Shown in pieces: positions 1-7,211 of a DNA stretch of 15,941 bases (within the stretch, counting starts at the first letter, position 1; each line of letters starts with the position of its first letter). The notes beneath the pieces are model-generated. The model had not been told where the DNA came from. It saw nothing but the letters and a program-made list of their open reading frames with translations, and made no database searches. Made by a program: the position numbers and the translations under genes. Source of the DNA: Candidatus Cloacimonadota bacterium (GTDB lineage Bacteria; Cloacimonadota; Cloacimonadia; Cloacimonadales; TCS61); NCBI GenBank assembly GCA_023133395.1, contig JAGLWO010000145.1, positions 1 to 15,941 of the forward strand, given 5' to 3'.

Positions 1-158
1 TGATCAGTGCCACAGCTTCGATCACATTCCTGCCTTCACTTCTTTTGATCACACACGCTTCCTTCATTGGAGACTTGAAACATATGGCGTTGAGACGAGC
101 AATAAATATCAAAGCAAATATAAAACAGAAAGTGAATAATTTCAAAGAAAAAAAATGA
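1..158 (+). CDS. C-terminal end of an RND/MMPL-type membrane transporter (partial)
   Basis: Reading back in frame from the TGA at 156-158 gives an open frame to the window edge, about 51 residues. It begins with a hydrophobic segment (I-S-A-T-A-S-I-T-F-L-P-S-L-L-L-I) and ends in a lysine-rich cytoplasmic tail. A small-residue helix followed by F-L-P-x-L-L-L is typical of the last transmembrane helix of RND superfamily (MMPL-like) exporters. The gene directly ahead of a patatin and a LolA-like protein fits this, because LolA-like proteins (PF17131) are often encoded beside MMPL transporters. Only the end is visible, so the family call rests on one helix plus context. The patatin gene starts 10 nt after this stop, which suggests co-transcription. 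Confidence 0.6.
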   Translation, partial: ISATASITFLPSLLLITHASFIGDLKHMALRRAINIKANIKQKVNNFKEKK

Positions 159-168
159 GGAAATAATT

Positions 169-1110
169 ATGGAATGGAAAAATAAATTAACTAAGCACTT
201 TAAAAAGAAAAAAGTGGGTCTTGTTCTTGGCTGCGGTGGTGCAAAAGGGTTATCTCATATTGGTGTAATAAAATTTTTGGAAGAAATGGAAATAAAAATT
301 GATTTTATTGCCGGTACGAGTATCGGAGCTTTGATCGGAGGAGCTTATGCAAGCGGATTAAGTATCAAAGAACTTGAAGATATTGCTTTGGAAACCGATC
401 TAACATCCACAGCAAAGTTTTTTTCACCCGGATTTGGGAAATCAGGTTTGGTTACAGGTTCAAAAGTTCAGGAATTTTTAATATCAAAATTAGGTAACAA
501 AAATATAGAAAATCTGAAAATTCCCTTTGTAGCAGTAGCAACCGATATAATTACAGGACAGGAAATCCTTTTTAATAAAGGCGATTTAGTAGAAGCAATT
601 CGATCCAGTATTTCAATACCAGTTGTCTTTCAACCTGTAATCTGGAATAATATTATTCTCGTTGACGGTGGACTTGTTAATCCTGTTCCAATTGATGTAG
701 CTCGTAAAATGGGAGCGGATCATATTATTGCAGTTAATGTTTTGTCATCAAAAAACATGCCGGACATTAAACATGATAAAAAGAGACCCAATAAAATAGA
801 TTTGGAGAAACCTCTTGAAATCATTCCTGCTCTGCAAAGAAAGCTCGAAGATTTGATAATAGACCATAAATGGATAAGGAATTTCATTAAGCACAAAGAG
901 AAAGAAGATTTACCTGGAATGAAAAAAATATTCAATCAATCGATTAAGATAGCTCAAGAAAAAATGATAAAGCAATCTATCGAATTATCCAAACCTGATG
1001 TTTTGATTGAACCGGATGTTGATAGTGTGAATATGTTCGAATTTTACAAAGCAAAAGAAATAATAGAAAAAGGTTATAAAGCTGCCGAAGCAGTTTTAAA
1101 AGAAAAATAA
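169..1110 (+). CDS. Patatin-like phospholipase, RssA/NTE type
   Basis: This 313-residue protein has the full patatin signature. The oxyanion-hole loop G-C-G-G-A-K-G is at residues 21-27, the nucleophile elbow G-T-S-I-G at 49-53 (Ser51), and the D-G-G motif at 166-168 (Asp166), giving the Ser-Asp dyad of this lipid acyl hydrolase family. There is no signal peptide; a basic N-terminus (K-K-K-K before the first strand) suggests a cytoplasmic or membrane-surface enzyme acting on phospholipid or lysophospholipid. Length is normal for bacterial RssA-like proteins. A GAGGAAA ribosome site lies just upstream of the ATG. It sits between a probable RND exporter and a LolA-like carrier, so supply or editing of lipid for export is a plausible but unproven role. 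The substrate cannot be read from sequence. Confidence 0.93.
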   Translation: MEWKNKLTKHFKKKKVGLVLGCGGAKGLSHIGVIKFLEEMEIKIDFIAGTSIGALIGGAYASGLSIKELEDIALETDLTSTAKFFSPGFGKSGLVTGSKVQEFLISKLGNKNIENLKIPFVAVATDIITGQEILFNKGDLVEAIRSSISIPVVFQPVIWNNIILVDGGLVNPVPIDVARKMGADHIIAVNVLSSKNMPDIKHDKKRPNKIDLEKPLEIIPALQRKLEDLIIDHKWIRNFIKHKEKEDLPGMKKIFNQSIKIAQEKMIKQSIELSKPDVLIEPDVDSVNMFEFYKAKEIIEKGYKAAEAVLKEK

Positions 1111-1127
1111 AAAACGGAGGAATCAAA

Positions 1128-1874
1128 ATGAAAAAAATGTTAATAACCATTACAATGCTTCTGATTTGGGTATGTGGAAGTATTTATGCTCAAACACCCA
1201 CAGCAGAAGACATTCTGAAAAATTCAGATGCTGTTGTGAATGCACCGCAAGATCAGGAAATATCCCTGAAAATGACTTTAACGGATAAAGGCGGAAATAA
1301 GAAAGTAAGAGAGATGAAGATGTATCAGAAAGGTGATGAAATGCGTTTAATTCGCTTTCTTTCACCTGCAGACCAGAAAGGCGTGAGTTTCTTATCACTT
1401 CCCGACGATGTTCAATATCTATATCTTCCAGCATTTCATAAAGTCAGAAGAATTGCTTCTCACATTAAAAATGATAATTTCGCAGGTACGGATTTCAGTT
1501 ATGATGATATGAGTGCCAGCAAATATGCAGAAGAATATGATGCCACTCTCTTGGAAAAAACAGATGATCTGTATATTCTGGAACTAATTCCCAAACATGG
1601 TGTGGAAAAGAGTTACAGCAAATTAAAAATGTGGGTAAGGCAAGATAATTTTTATCCTGTAAAAGTAGAATTTTATGATAATAAATCTACTCTTTGGAAA
1701 TTATTTGAAAGCCGAAACATCAAAAAACACGGTGAATATTGGGTTGCATCAGAAGCGGAAATGACGGACTTAAAAAAACAACACAGCACCAAAATGATAA
1801 CTGAAAAGATAAAATTGAATAAAGGTCTTTCAGATAATATATTCACTAAAAGAAATCTGAAAAGAGTTAAATAG
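1128..1874 (+). CDS. Outer-membrane lipoprotein-sorting protein, LolA-like (PF17131 type)
   Basis: This 248-residue protein has a signal peptide at residues 1-21 (M-K-K-M then a hydrophobic core, ending I-Y-A-Q), so it is probably periplasmic. The central region carries the hallmark of the LolA-like family associated with RND transporters: S-P-A-D-Q-K-G-V-S-F-L (79-89), Y-L-Y-L-P (97-101), K-V-R-R-I (105-109) and F-A-G-T-D-F-S-Y-D-D-M (118-128). The family folds as an open half-barrel that binds lipid. It is normally encoded beside an MMPL/RND transporter, as the partial upstream gene appears to be. An ACGGAGGA ribosome site lies ahead of the start, 17 nt after the patatin stop. Inferred role: periplasmic carriage of a lipid or lipoprotein between the inner-membrane exporter and the outer membrane. 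The true cargo is unknown. Confidence 0.88.
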   Translation: MKKMLITITMLLIWVCGSIYAQTPTAEDILKNSDAVVNAPQDQEISLKMTLTDKGGNKKVREMKMYQKGDEMRLIRFLSPADQKGVSFLSLPDDVQYLYLPAFHKVRRIASHIKNDNFAGTDFSYDDMSASKYAEEYDATLLEKTDDLYILELIPKHGVEKSYSKLKMWVRQDNFYPVKVEFYDNKSTLWKLFESRNIKKHGEYWVASEAEMTDLKKQHSTKMITEKIKLNKGLSDNIFTKRNLKRVK

Positions 1875-1891
1875 ATTAAAAAATAACGTAA

Positions 1892-1978
1892 AACCTTGCG
1901 AATGGTCGAAGTCCTTCGCAATGGTTGAAAAACACCGACCATTACGGAGGTCTCGCAAACTCAACCATCCGTAAGGTC
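1892..1978. repeat. Two-hairpin intergenic element inside the operon
   Basis: Two imperfect hairpins follow each other in the 126-nt gap. The first pairs AACC-TTGCGAA (1892-1902) with TTCGCAA-T-GGTT (1915-1926). The second pairs GACC-A-TTACGGA (1937-1948) with TCCGTAA-GGTC (1968-1978). Both have a 7-bp core (TTxCGxA against TxCGxAA), a 4-bp outer arm ending in ACC/GGT, and a single unpaired base between core and arm. The shared plan suggests two copies of one REP-like unit. No U-run follows either arm, so a standard terminator is unlikely; an mRNA-processing or stability element is possible. Confidence 0.6.
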
Positions 1979-2000
1979 TTTAATAAAAAAGGAATTTATT

Positions 2001-3332
2001 ATGAAAAAAACATTTATGATAATCGGCATATTACTTGTAATATTCAGCAATTCTTATGCTCAAGCAGATTTCAGTATCAATGGTTATCTGAAAACGGATA
2101 ACCGAATGCTCACTGATGATAATTCTTTTACCTGGAATGAAAATCAACTGGGACTCAAATTTGAAGGTTCGTATTCCGACGATTATCATCTATTCAGTGA
2201 AGTTCGTGTAAGAGGATTCGGATTTCCTGAAATATCTCAAACAGCGGATTTGCAAGGGAAAGATAAAATCTATAAATGGGATTTAGAATTCCGGGAAGCA
2301 TATCTCGATCTATACCAGTTTGGTTTACAGGATTTGGATGTCAGAATCGGACGACAGATAATTACCTGGGGAACTGCTGACAAATTGAATCCGACTGGTA
2401 ATATTTGTCCTGAAGATCTGGAAGATGTTTTTAATTTTGGTGAACAAGCGTGTGTGAATTCTGTTTTGGCAACTTATTACTGGAAAGATTTTACTTTTTC
2501 CGGAGTATATGTGCCTACCTTCACTCCGGCAGTTTTACCTTCAGGTATTTATGCTTCCGCTCTATCCGAACCAATGGAATTTCCTACCGGAATGACGCTT
2601 CGTAATAGTTCAGACAAAATTATCTTACCTGAACAGAGGTTTACGGAATCATCACAGGCAGCCTTTAAGGTTGGAACTAATTTATTCGATTATGATTTAT
2701 CGGTAAGTTATTATTATGGCAGAGACGATTTACCTTTGTGTAACAAAGTAGCTATTAATCCAATCGATACTTTGGGAACAGTAGATGTGGCAGCAGAGAT
2801 GATCTATCCGAAAATGCAGGTTATCGGTGCCGATTTTGCCGGAAATCTTTTCAATGTAGGAATTTGGGGAGAAGCCGCTTTTACGATCCCCGATGAAGTC
2901 GAAATGCAAACTGTTATGGGAGATGAAATCCAAAAATCAATTGCCCTGAAAGATGATCCTTATTGCAAATTCGTGCTTGGTGGGGATTATACTTTCAAAA
3001 ACGGAATTTATCTAAATACTCAATATCTGCACGGTTTTGTTCACGAAAGAGGAAATGACGATCTGAATGATTATCTTACTTTTCGCTTTGAAAAGAAATT
3101 CTTTAATGATGAATTGAAAATCGTTCCTCTCGGAGGAGCAGTTTCAGTAACCGATTGGGATGATTATAGAAATAATTATGGTTTCGTTGCCAATCCGGAA
3201 ATAACTTATTATCCGTATGATAATGTAGAAATAATAACCGGTGCTTACATCCTCAATGGGAAAGGAAGTAATATGTTCAGTAGTTTGAAAGATAACGATG
3301 AGATGTATTTCAAGGCAAAGGTGAGTTTTTAA
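2001..3332 (+). CDS. DUF1302-like outer-membrane beta-barrel protein
   Basis: This 443-residue protein has a signal peptide at residues 1-20 (ends N-S-Y-A, then Q). The remainder is rich in alternating aromatic/polar strands, acidic turns and Tyr/Asn, and ends in phenylalanine (K-V-S-F), as outer-membrane barrels do. Near residues 115-131 is R-I-G-R-Q-I-I-T-W-G-T-A-D-K-L-N-P, which resembles the R-x-G-(R/K)-Q-x-x-x-W-G-x-x-D-x-x-N-P motif of DUF1302-type proteins. That family is commonly encoded with RND transporters and LolA/LolB-like carriers, matching the two genes upstream. A ribosome site (AAAGGAA) lies about 8 nt upstream. I infer it is the outer-membrane partner of the exporter/carrier pair. 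A porin or unrelated barrel is the alternative; the barrel nature is more certain than the family. Confidence 0.75.
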   Translation: MKKTFMIIGILLVIFSNSYAQADFSINGYLKTDNRMLTDDNSFTWNENQLGLKFEGSYSDDYHLFSEVRVRGFGFPEISQTADLQGKDKIYKWDLEFREAYLDLYQFGLQDLDVRIGRQIITWGTADKLNPTGNICPEDLEDVFNFGEQACVNSVLATYYWKDFTFSGVYVPTFTPAVLPSGIYASALSEPMEFPTGMTLRNSSDKIILPEQRFTESSQAAFKVGTNLFDYDLSVSYYYGRDDLPLCNKVAINPIDTLGTVDVAAEMIYPKMQVIGADFAGNLFNVGIWGEAAFTIPDEVEMQTVMGDEIQKSIALKDDPYCKFVLGGDYTFKNGIYLNTQYLHGFVHERGNDDLNDYLTFRFEKKFFNDELKIVPLGGAVSVTDWDDYRNNYGFVANPEITYYPYDNVEIITGAYILNGKGSNMFSSLKDNDEMYFKAKVSF

Positions 3333-3341
3333 AAAAGTGAA

Positions 3342-3539
3342 ATGAATATTTCAGATATTATATTCATAATATTAGGTTTATTTCTTTTTCTTTTTGGGAT
3401 TACAATAACCATCTTTCCAAATGAAATCGGGGGGTGGTTAAAAACTCATTCTTTTCTGTCGAATGATACATTTTATTTAGCTGGTTATATTATAGGTTTC
3501 ATTGGTTTAGTAATATTACTTATAATGTTGTTAGGATAG
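3342..3539 (+). CDS. Small two-helix membrane protein, unknown
   Basis: This 65-residue protein is almost entirely two hydrophobic helices (about residues 4-25 and 45-64) joined by a short loop containing N-E-I-G-G-W and several hydroxyl residues. No enzyme motif is visible and I do not recognise a family. The gene starts 9 nt after the barrel gene and ends 7 nt before the next membrane protein, with codon usage like its neighbours, so I believe it is real. Its ribosome site is weak (AAAAAAGTGAA), suggesting translational coupling to the gene before it. A small accessory subunit of the envelope system encoded around it is possible but unsupported. Confidence 0.7.
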   Translation: MNISDIIFIILGLFLFLFGITITIFPNEIGGWLKTHSFLSNDTFYLAGYIIGFIGLVILLIMLLG

Positions 3540-3546
3540 TTCGATT

Positions 3547-3981
3547 ATGTGGTTGAAGTTTATTTCTCTTGCAATTTTTGGCATTGCAATGGCTCATTTG
3601 GAAGGAGTCGTTGTCGTCTATTTGTGTAAAGCACTCGATTTTAATGAAGATGGTTCTAATATAAATTTTCTGCAGAAATTTCCTAAAAAATATCTTTTAA
3701 TTGAACGAACAAGGGAAGCAGCTACGATCATTATGCTCGTTGTATTAGCTATTCTTGTTGGGAATGGTTTGCTTGATATGATTATTTTATTCCTTTGGAC
3801 TTTTGCCTTTTGGGATTTATTCTATTATGTTTCACTTTATGTTCTAATAAAATGGCCTAATAGTCTTAAAACAATCGATGTTCTTTTTCTTATTCCCAAA
3901 CCCTGGATTGCCCCGGTCTGGGTGCCGATAAGTATCTCATCAATAACAATTCTAAGTATTTCTCTATATATGCTTTTTTGA
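3547..3981 (+). CDS. Four-helix integral membrane protein, conserved hypothetical
   Basis: This 144-residue protein has about four hydrophobic segments (near residues 3-27, 58-78, 80-100 and 124-144). Its soluble loops contain E-R-T-R-E-A-A-T just before the second helix and W-P-N-S-L-K-T then F-L-I-P-K-P-W-I-A-P-V-W before the last. I recall similar unnamed membrane proteins with an E-R-x-R-E-A-A-T stretch, an F-W-D-x-F-Y-Y segment and an L-F-L-I-P-x-P-W box in other bacteria, but I know of no assigned function. The charged and proline/tryptophan motifs at membrane boundaries look conserved rather than random. It lies in the same transcription run as the lipid-related genes, 7 nt from each neighbour. 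No signal sequence beyond the first helix and no clear ribosome site are seen, so coupling is likely. Confidence 0.75.
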   Translation: MWLKFISLAIFGIAMAHLEGVVVVYLCKALDFNEDGSNINFLQKFPKKYLLIERTREAATIIMLVVLAILVGNGLLDMIILFLWTFAFWDLFYYVSLYVLIKWPNSLKTIDVLFLIPKPWIAPVWVPISISSITILSISLYMLF

Positions 3982-3988
3982 AAAAGAA

Positions 3989-5212
3989 ATGATTAAAACA
4001 ATGAATAGAGAAAATGATACTGATCGTGTAATTGTATTACTAAAACGCTACGGTTACCACTCCCAATCATTCAACATCCTGCGCAACGATAAATCATATT
4101 TTTATTCGTCTTCCGGTATCGAGGGAGTGATCGCTTATGTTGTTAAAGCAAATGTGGCAATGGTAGCAGGCGATCCTGTCTGTGACCCTTCCAATATTCA
4201 TTCGTTTGTTACTGAATTCAGAATGTTCTGTAAAGAACGGAAATTGCTGTGTTGTTTTCAATCTATCACAGAGCGTTGCAAAGATATTCTAGAAGATATG
4301 GGTTTTGGAATGATCAAGATAGGCGAAGAACCTATCTTTGATTTAGAAAAATTTTCGTTGGAAGGAAGCAAGTTCAGAGGTTTGCGTAAGAACATAAATC
4401 AAGCAAAAAAGCAAGGCTTGTCAGTTGTGGAATATCATCCGCTTTTGGAGAGACGACCGGAATGGGAAAAGGATATGGAAGAACTTTCCGCTATCTGGAA
4501 GAAATTTAAAGGCTCGGGAGAGTTCTCTTTCCTGATAGGTGAGCCTGCTCTCGATAATCCCAAAGACAGGAAATATTTTCTGGCACTCCTCAATAACAAA
4601 GTTGAAGCTTTTGTGGTTTGCACTCCCGTTTACACAAGAAACGGAATTTATTTCGATGTGATGCACCGCCAGGAAAAAACCTTAAATGGAATGCCGCAGC
4701 TATTGTTTACAGAGTCCTTTCGTATCATAAAGGAACAAGGATACACGATGGCAACGCTTGGAACTGCACCTCTTTCATACCAACATACAACTGATTCGGA
4801 GCAAAGTAGAATAATTAAAACAGCACTCAAATTAGCGTTTAACCGTCTGGGACATTTTCATAGATTTAAACCACTTTATAAATTTAAGAGACAATTCGGT
4901 CCTACCTCGTGGGAAGGTCGTTATCTGGCATTTTCACCTAAATTATTCAATCCGGTCATCCTCTATGCTCTTCTTAAAGTTTATGATCCAACCAGTGTAA
5001 CCAAAAAACTTTTATATCAATTAAATTCTGCATGGAAGGGTATTAATAAAATAAAAGATGAATCTATTGGTTTTATTGGATCTACTTCCGGAAGTGTAAT
5101 TAAAGGGATCAAAGGAACAAGTCATAAAGCCGTTACTACGACAAAAAAGACTTTACATAAAATCCCAAATAAAATAAAAAGCAAAAAACATCAAACTAAA
5201 AAGGAGGAATAA
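3989..5212 (+). CDS. MprF-type aminoacyl-phospholipid synthase domain protein (DUF2156/LPG synthase C)
   Basis: This 407-residue protein consists of the cytosolic catalytic domain of phosphatidylglycerol lysyltransferase-like proteins (PF09924), without the usual flippase membrane domain. Visible family marks are A-G-D-P-V-C at residues 60-65, F-R-G-L-R-K-N-I-N-Q-A at 129-139, the F-D-V-M-H-R region at 222-227, and L-Y-K-F-K-R-Q-F-G-P then W-E-G-R-Y-L-A at 296-314. The family moves an amino acid from aminoacyl-tRNA to a phospholipid headgroup or another acceptor; here the acceptor is unknown. After residue 320 comes an 87-residue tail rich in Lys, Ser and Thr that is not part of the core domain. 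The same tail is found in a decayed copy at 8970-9241. The gene is tightly packed (7 nt before, 2 nt after). A second ATG lies 12 nt into the frame; the first is preferred because of the spacing. Confidence 0.85.
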   Translation: MIKTMNRENDTDRVIVLLKRYGYHSQSFNILRNDKSYFYSSSGIEGVIAYVVKANVAMVAGDPVCDPSNIHSFVTEFRMFCKERKLLCCFQSITERCKDILEDMGFGMIKIGEEPIFDLEKFSLEGSKFRGLRKNINQAKKQGLSVVEYHPLLERRPEWEKDMEELSAIWKKFKGSGEFSFLIGEPALDNPKDRKYFLALLNNKVEAFVVCTPVYTRNGIYFDVMHRQEKTLNGMPQLLFTESFRIIKEQGYTMATLGTAPLSYQHTTDSEQSRIIKTALKLAFNRLGHFHRFKPLYKFKRQFGPTSWEGRYLAFSPKLFNPVILYALLKVYDPTSVTKKLLYQLNSAWKGINKIKDESIGFIGSTSGSVIKGIKGTSHKAVTTTKKTLHKIPNKIKSKKHQTKKEE

Positions 5213-5214
5213 TT

Positions 5215-5523
5215 ATGTTTGATCTATTGAAAAAAACAATGTTAACCGGAATTGGCATCGCTTCGATGACCAAAGACAAAATCGAGGAATTAGGTAAGAA
5301 AATCTCAAAGGAAAGTAAACTTACCGAAGAAGAAGGGAAGAAAATGGTTAATGATCTTTTGAAACAATCGGAAAAAGCAAGAGAGGATTTGGAAGCTCAA
5401 GTGCAAAAATTTGTAAAAATTGCTTTGGAAAAATTAGATATTCCAACTCGCGAAGATTTCAACAGATTGGAAAAGAGGATCAAAAAACTGGAAAATTTGA
5501 GAGTAGAAACAAACAAAGAATGA
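5215..5523 (+). CDS. Phasin-like coiled-coil protein (PHA synthesis regulator/COG3937 type)
   Basis: This is a 102-residue, highly charged, almost wholly helical protein. The N-terminus (F-D-L-L-K-K-T-M-L-T-G-I-G-I-A-S-M-T) is a short amphipathic stretch. It is followed by a Lys/Glu-rich segment with E-E-L-G-K-K and then P-T-R-E-D-F-N-R-L-E-K-R-I-K-K-L-E at about 77-93, a heptad-like oligomerisation helix typical of phasin-like proteins. Such proteins coat lipid or polyester granules or bind membranes. Here no PHA synthase is visible, so a membrane-surface role with the adjacent UbiB-like kinase is at least as likely. An excellent AAGGAGGAA ribosome site precedes the ATG, the strongest in the operon, hinting at high expression. 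Its stop overlaps the next start in an ATGA junction. Confidence 0.78.
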   Translation: MFDLLKKTMLTGIGIASMTKDKIEELGKKISKESKLTEEEGKKMVNDLLKQSEKAREDLEAQVQKFVKIALEKLDIPTREDFNRLEKRIKKLENLRVETNKE

Positions 5524-7211
5524 TACGAAAAATCGGATTGATCGGACGCACCTATCGTCATATAAACCGTTATCGGGAAATTATAGCCGTGCTTTTTAAG
5601 CACGGTTTTGGTGATCTGATCACCAACTCTCAAATCGAAAAATATCTTGATTTCGGTAAGAAGTTCATTCCCAACAAAAAAATCGAAAAAATAACTTCTT
5701 TATCACGGTGGGAACGAATCCGAATGGTGCTGGAGGAACTGGGTCCGACCTTTATCAAACTTGGTCAAATTATGAGTAACCGCCCGGATATTTTACCGGA
5801 ACCTTTGCTATTTGAACTTGAAAAACTACAGGATTCGGTTCCTCCAATGCCGAATGAAGAAGCAGAAAAAATGATCGAGCAGGAGTTGGGAAAACCGATT
5901 TCCGAACTTTTCAAAAAATTTGATACAAATCCGATTGCTTCTGCTTCCATCGCCCAAGTTTATCGAGCCGAATTATTCAGCGGAGAAAAAATTGCGGTTA
6001 AAGTGCAACGCACCGGAATTCAAAAAATTATCGAAACAGATCTGGAAATAATGTTTCACCTTTCCCTCTTAATGGAAAAACACATCACCGAAATGCAGAT
6101 ATTGAATCCGGTTGAAATTGTAAAAGAATTTGAACGCTCTATCCGTAAAGAAATTGATTTTAATATTGAAGCTTCGCACATCGAGCGGTTCGGGAGGAAT
6201 TTCCAAACTGATTTGTCGATTTATGTTCCTGAAGTCTATAAAGATCATTCCACGAAAAAAATCCTGACAATGGAATTTATCGAGGGCATCAAAGTATCGA
6301 ACCTGAATGGTCTGATTAAGGCAGAAAACGATCCCTTGCTTATTGCCGGACAAGGTTGTGATCTTATTCTAAAACAAATATTTGAACACGGTTTTTTCCA
6401 CGCTGATCCACATCCCGGAAATATCCTGATCATGAAAGATAATATCACCTGTTTCCTCGATTTTGGAATGATGGGAACTTTGCTGCCGAAACATCAGGAT
6501 TATCTCGGAAATATTATCGTGGGAGTCGTGAATAAGGATTCAAAGAAAATAACAGAAACACTTCTCCGTCTTACAGGAACTTATAATATCGAAAATCGTG
6601 ATCAATTAGAATACCGGGTTTCCGAACTGGTTAATCAATATGCTTATATTTCTTTGAAAGAAATAAAAATCGGTGAGCTTTTGAACAAACTTTTCAAAAT
6701 GCTGATAGATTTCAAATTGAGATTACCTTCAGATTTTTATCTGCTTTCAAAAGCATTGATAACCATCGAGGGAGTCGGAACGAAATTGGATCCTGATTTT
6801 GATATGGTGGCACACATCGAACCTTTTGCAAAAAATCTACTTAAAAAGCGGTTGGATCCTTTTAAACTGGCAAAAGATTTGTATTCATCTATGTCAGAAT
6901 TTCGTCTTTTATTCAAGGATTTTCCTTTTGAGATCAGGGAAATAATAAGGCTGGTTAAAACGGGTAAACTGAAGATTGAATTTGAACACAAAGGGTTAGA
7001 ATCAATGCTCATCAAACACGATCAGATCAGCAACCGCATTGCTTTTACAATAGTTTTGGCTGCGCTCATTATCGGCTCATCTTTAATTGTGCTTTCCAAA
7101 ATACCACCTCTATGGCAAGGAATTCCTATTATTGGAATTGTGGGATATATTGCTGCAGGAATAATGGGATTTTGGTTGTTGATTTCGATTTTGAAGCACG
7201 GGAAGATGTAA
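5520..7211 (+). CDS. UbiB/ABC1/AarF-family atypical protein kinase-like protein
   Basis: This 563-residue protein is of normal UbiB-family length. Visible family motifs are F-I-K-L-G-Q at 78-83 (the KxGQ signature, Lys80), the alanine-rich loop A-S-A-S-I-A-Q-V at 140-147, the nucleotide-contact lysine in A-V-K-V-Q-R (Lys161), K-E-I-D-F at 210-214 (the ExD motif), H-A-D-P-H-P-G-N at 294-301, and L-D-F-G at 313-316. All catalytic positions are present, so an active ATPase/kinase fold is expected. Two hydrophobic segments at about 510-530 and 535-558 anchor the C-terminus in the inner membrane, as in bacterial UbiB. Homologues support ubiquinone synthesis or lipid movement between membranes; no quinone gene is seen here, so I prefer lipid trafficking (inference). 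The start codon overlaps the phasin-like stop (ATGA), giving translational coupling. Confidence 0.92.
   Translation: MIRKIGLIGRTYRHINRYREIIAVLFKHGFGDLITNSQIEKYLDFGKKFIPNKKIEKITSLSRWERIRMVLEELGPTFIKLGQIMSNRPDILPEPLLFELEKLQDSVPPMPNEEAEKMIEQELGKPISELFKKFDTNPIASASIAQVYRAELFSGEKIAVKVQRTGIQKIIETDLEIMFHLSLLMEKHITEMQILNPVEIVKEFERSIRKEIDFNIEASHIERFGRNFQTDLSIYVPEVYKDHSTKKILTMEFIEGIKVSNLNGLIKAENDPLLIAGQGCDLILKQIFEHGFFHADPHPGNILIMKDNITCFLDFGMMGTLLPKHQDYLGNIIVGVVNKDSKKITETLLRLTGTYNIENRDQLEYRVSELVNQYAYISLKEIKIGELLNKLFKMLIDFKLRLPSDFYLLSKALITIEGVGTKLDPDFDMVAHIEPFAKNLLKKRLDPFKLAKDLYSSMSEFRLLFKDFPFEIREIIRLVKTGKLKIEFEHKGLESMLIKHDQISNRIAFTIVLAALIIGSSLIVLSKIPPLWQGIPIIGIVGYIAAGIMGFWLLISILKHGKM
5587..5624 (+). other. 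Two adjacent hairpins in the ubiB-like coding start
   Basis: Within codons 23-35 of the ubiB-like gene, CCGTGCTT (5587-5594) pairs perfectly with AAGCACGG (5598-5605) around a TTT loop and is followed at once by TTTT. Directly after it, GGTGATC (5610-5616) pairs with GATCACC (5618-5624). The first has the form of a Rho-independent terminator with a short U-run; the second is a near-perfect palindrome. They may act as an attenuator or translation-slowing structure, or be a chance result of encoding the local residues A-V-L-F-K-H-G-F. Confidence 0.45.
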
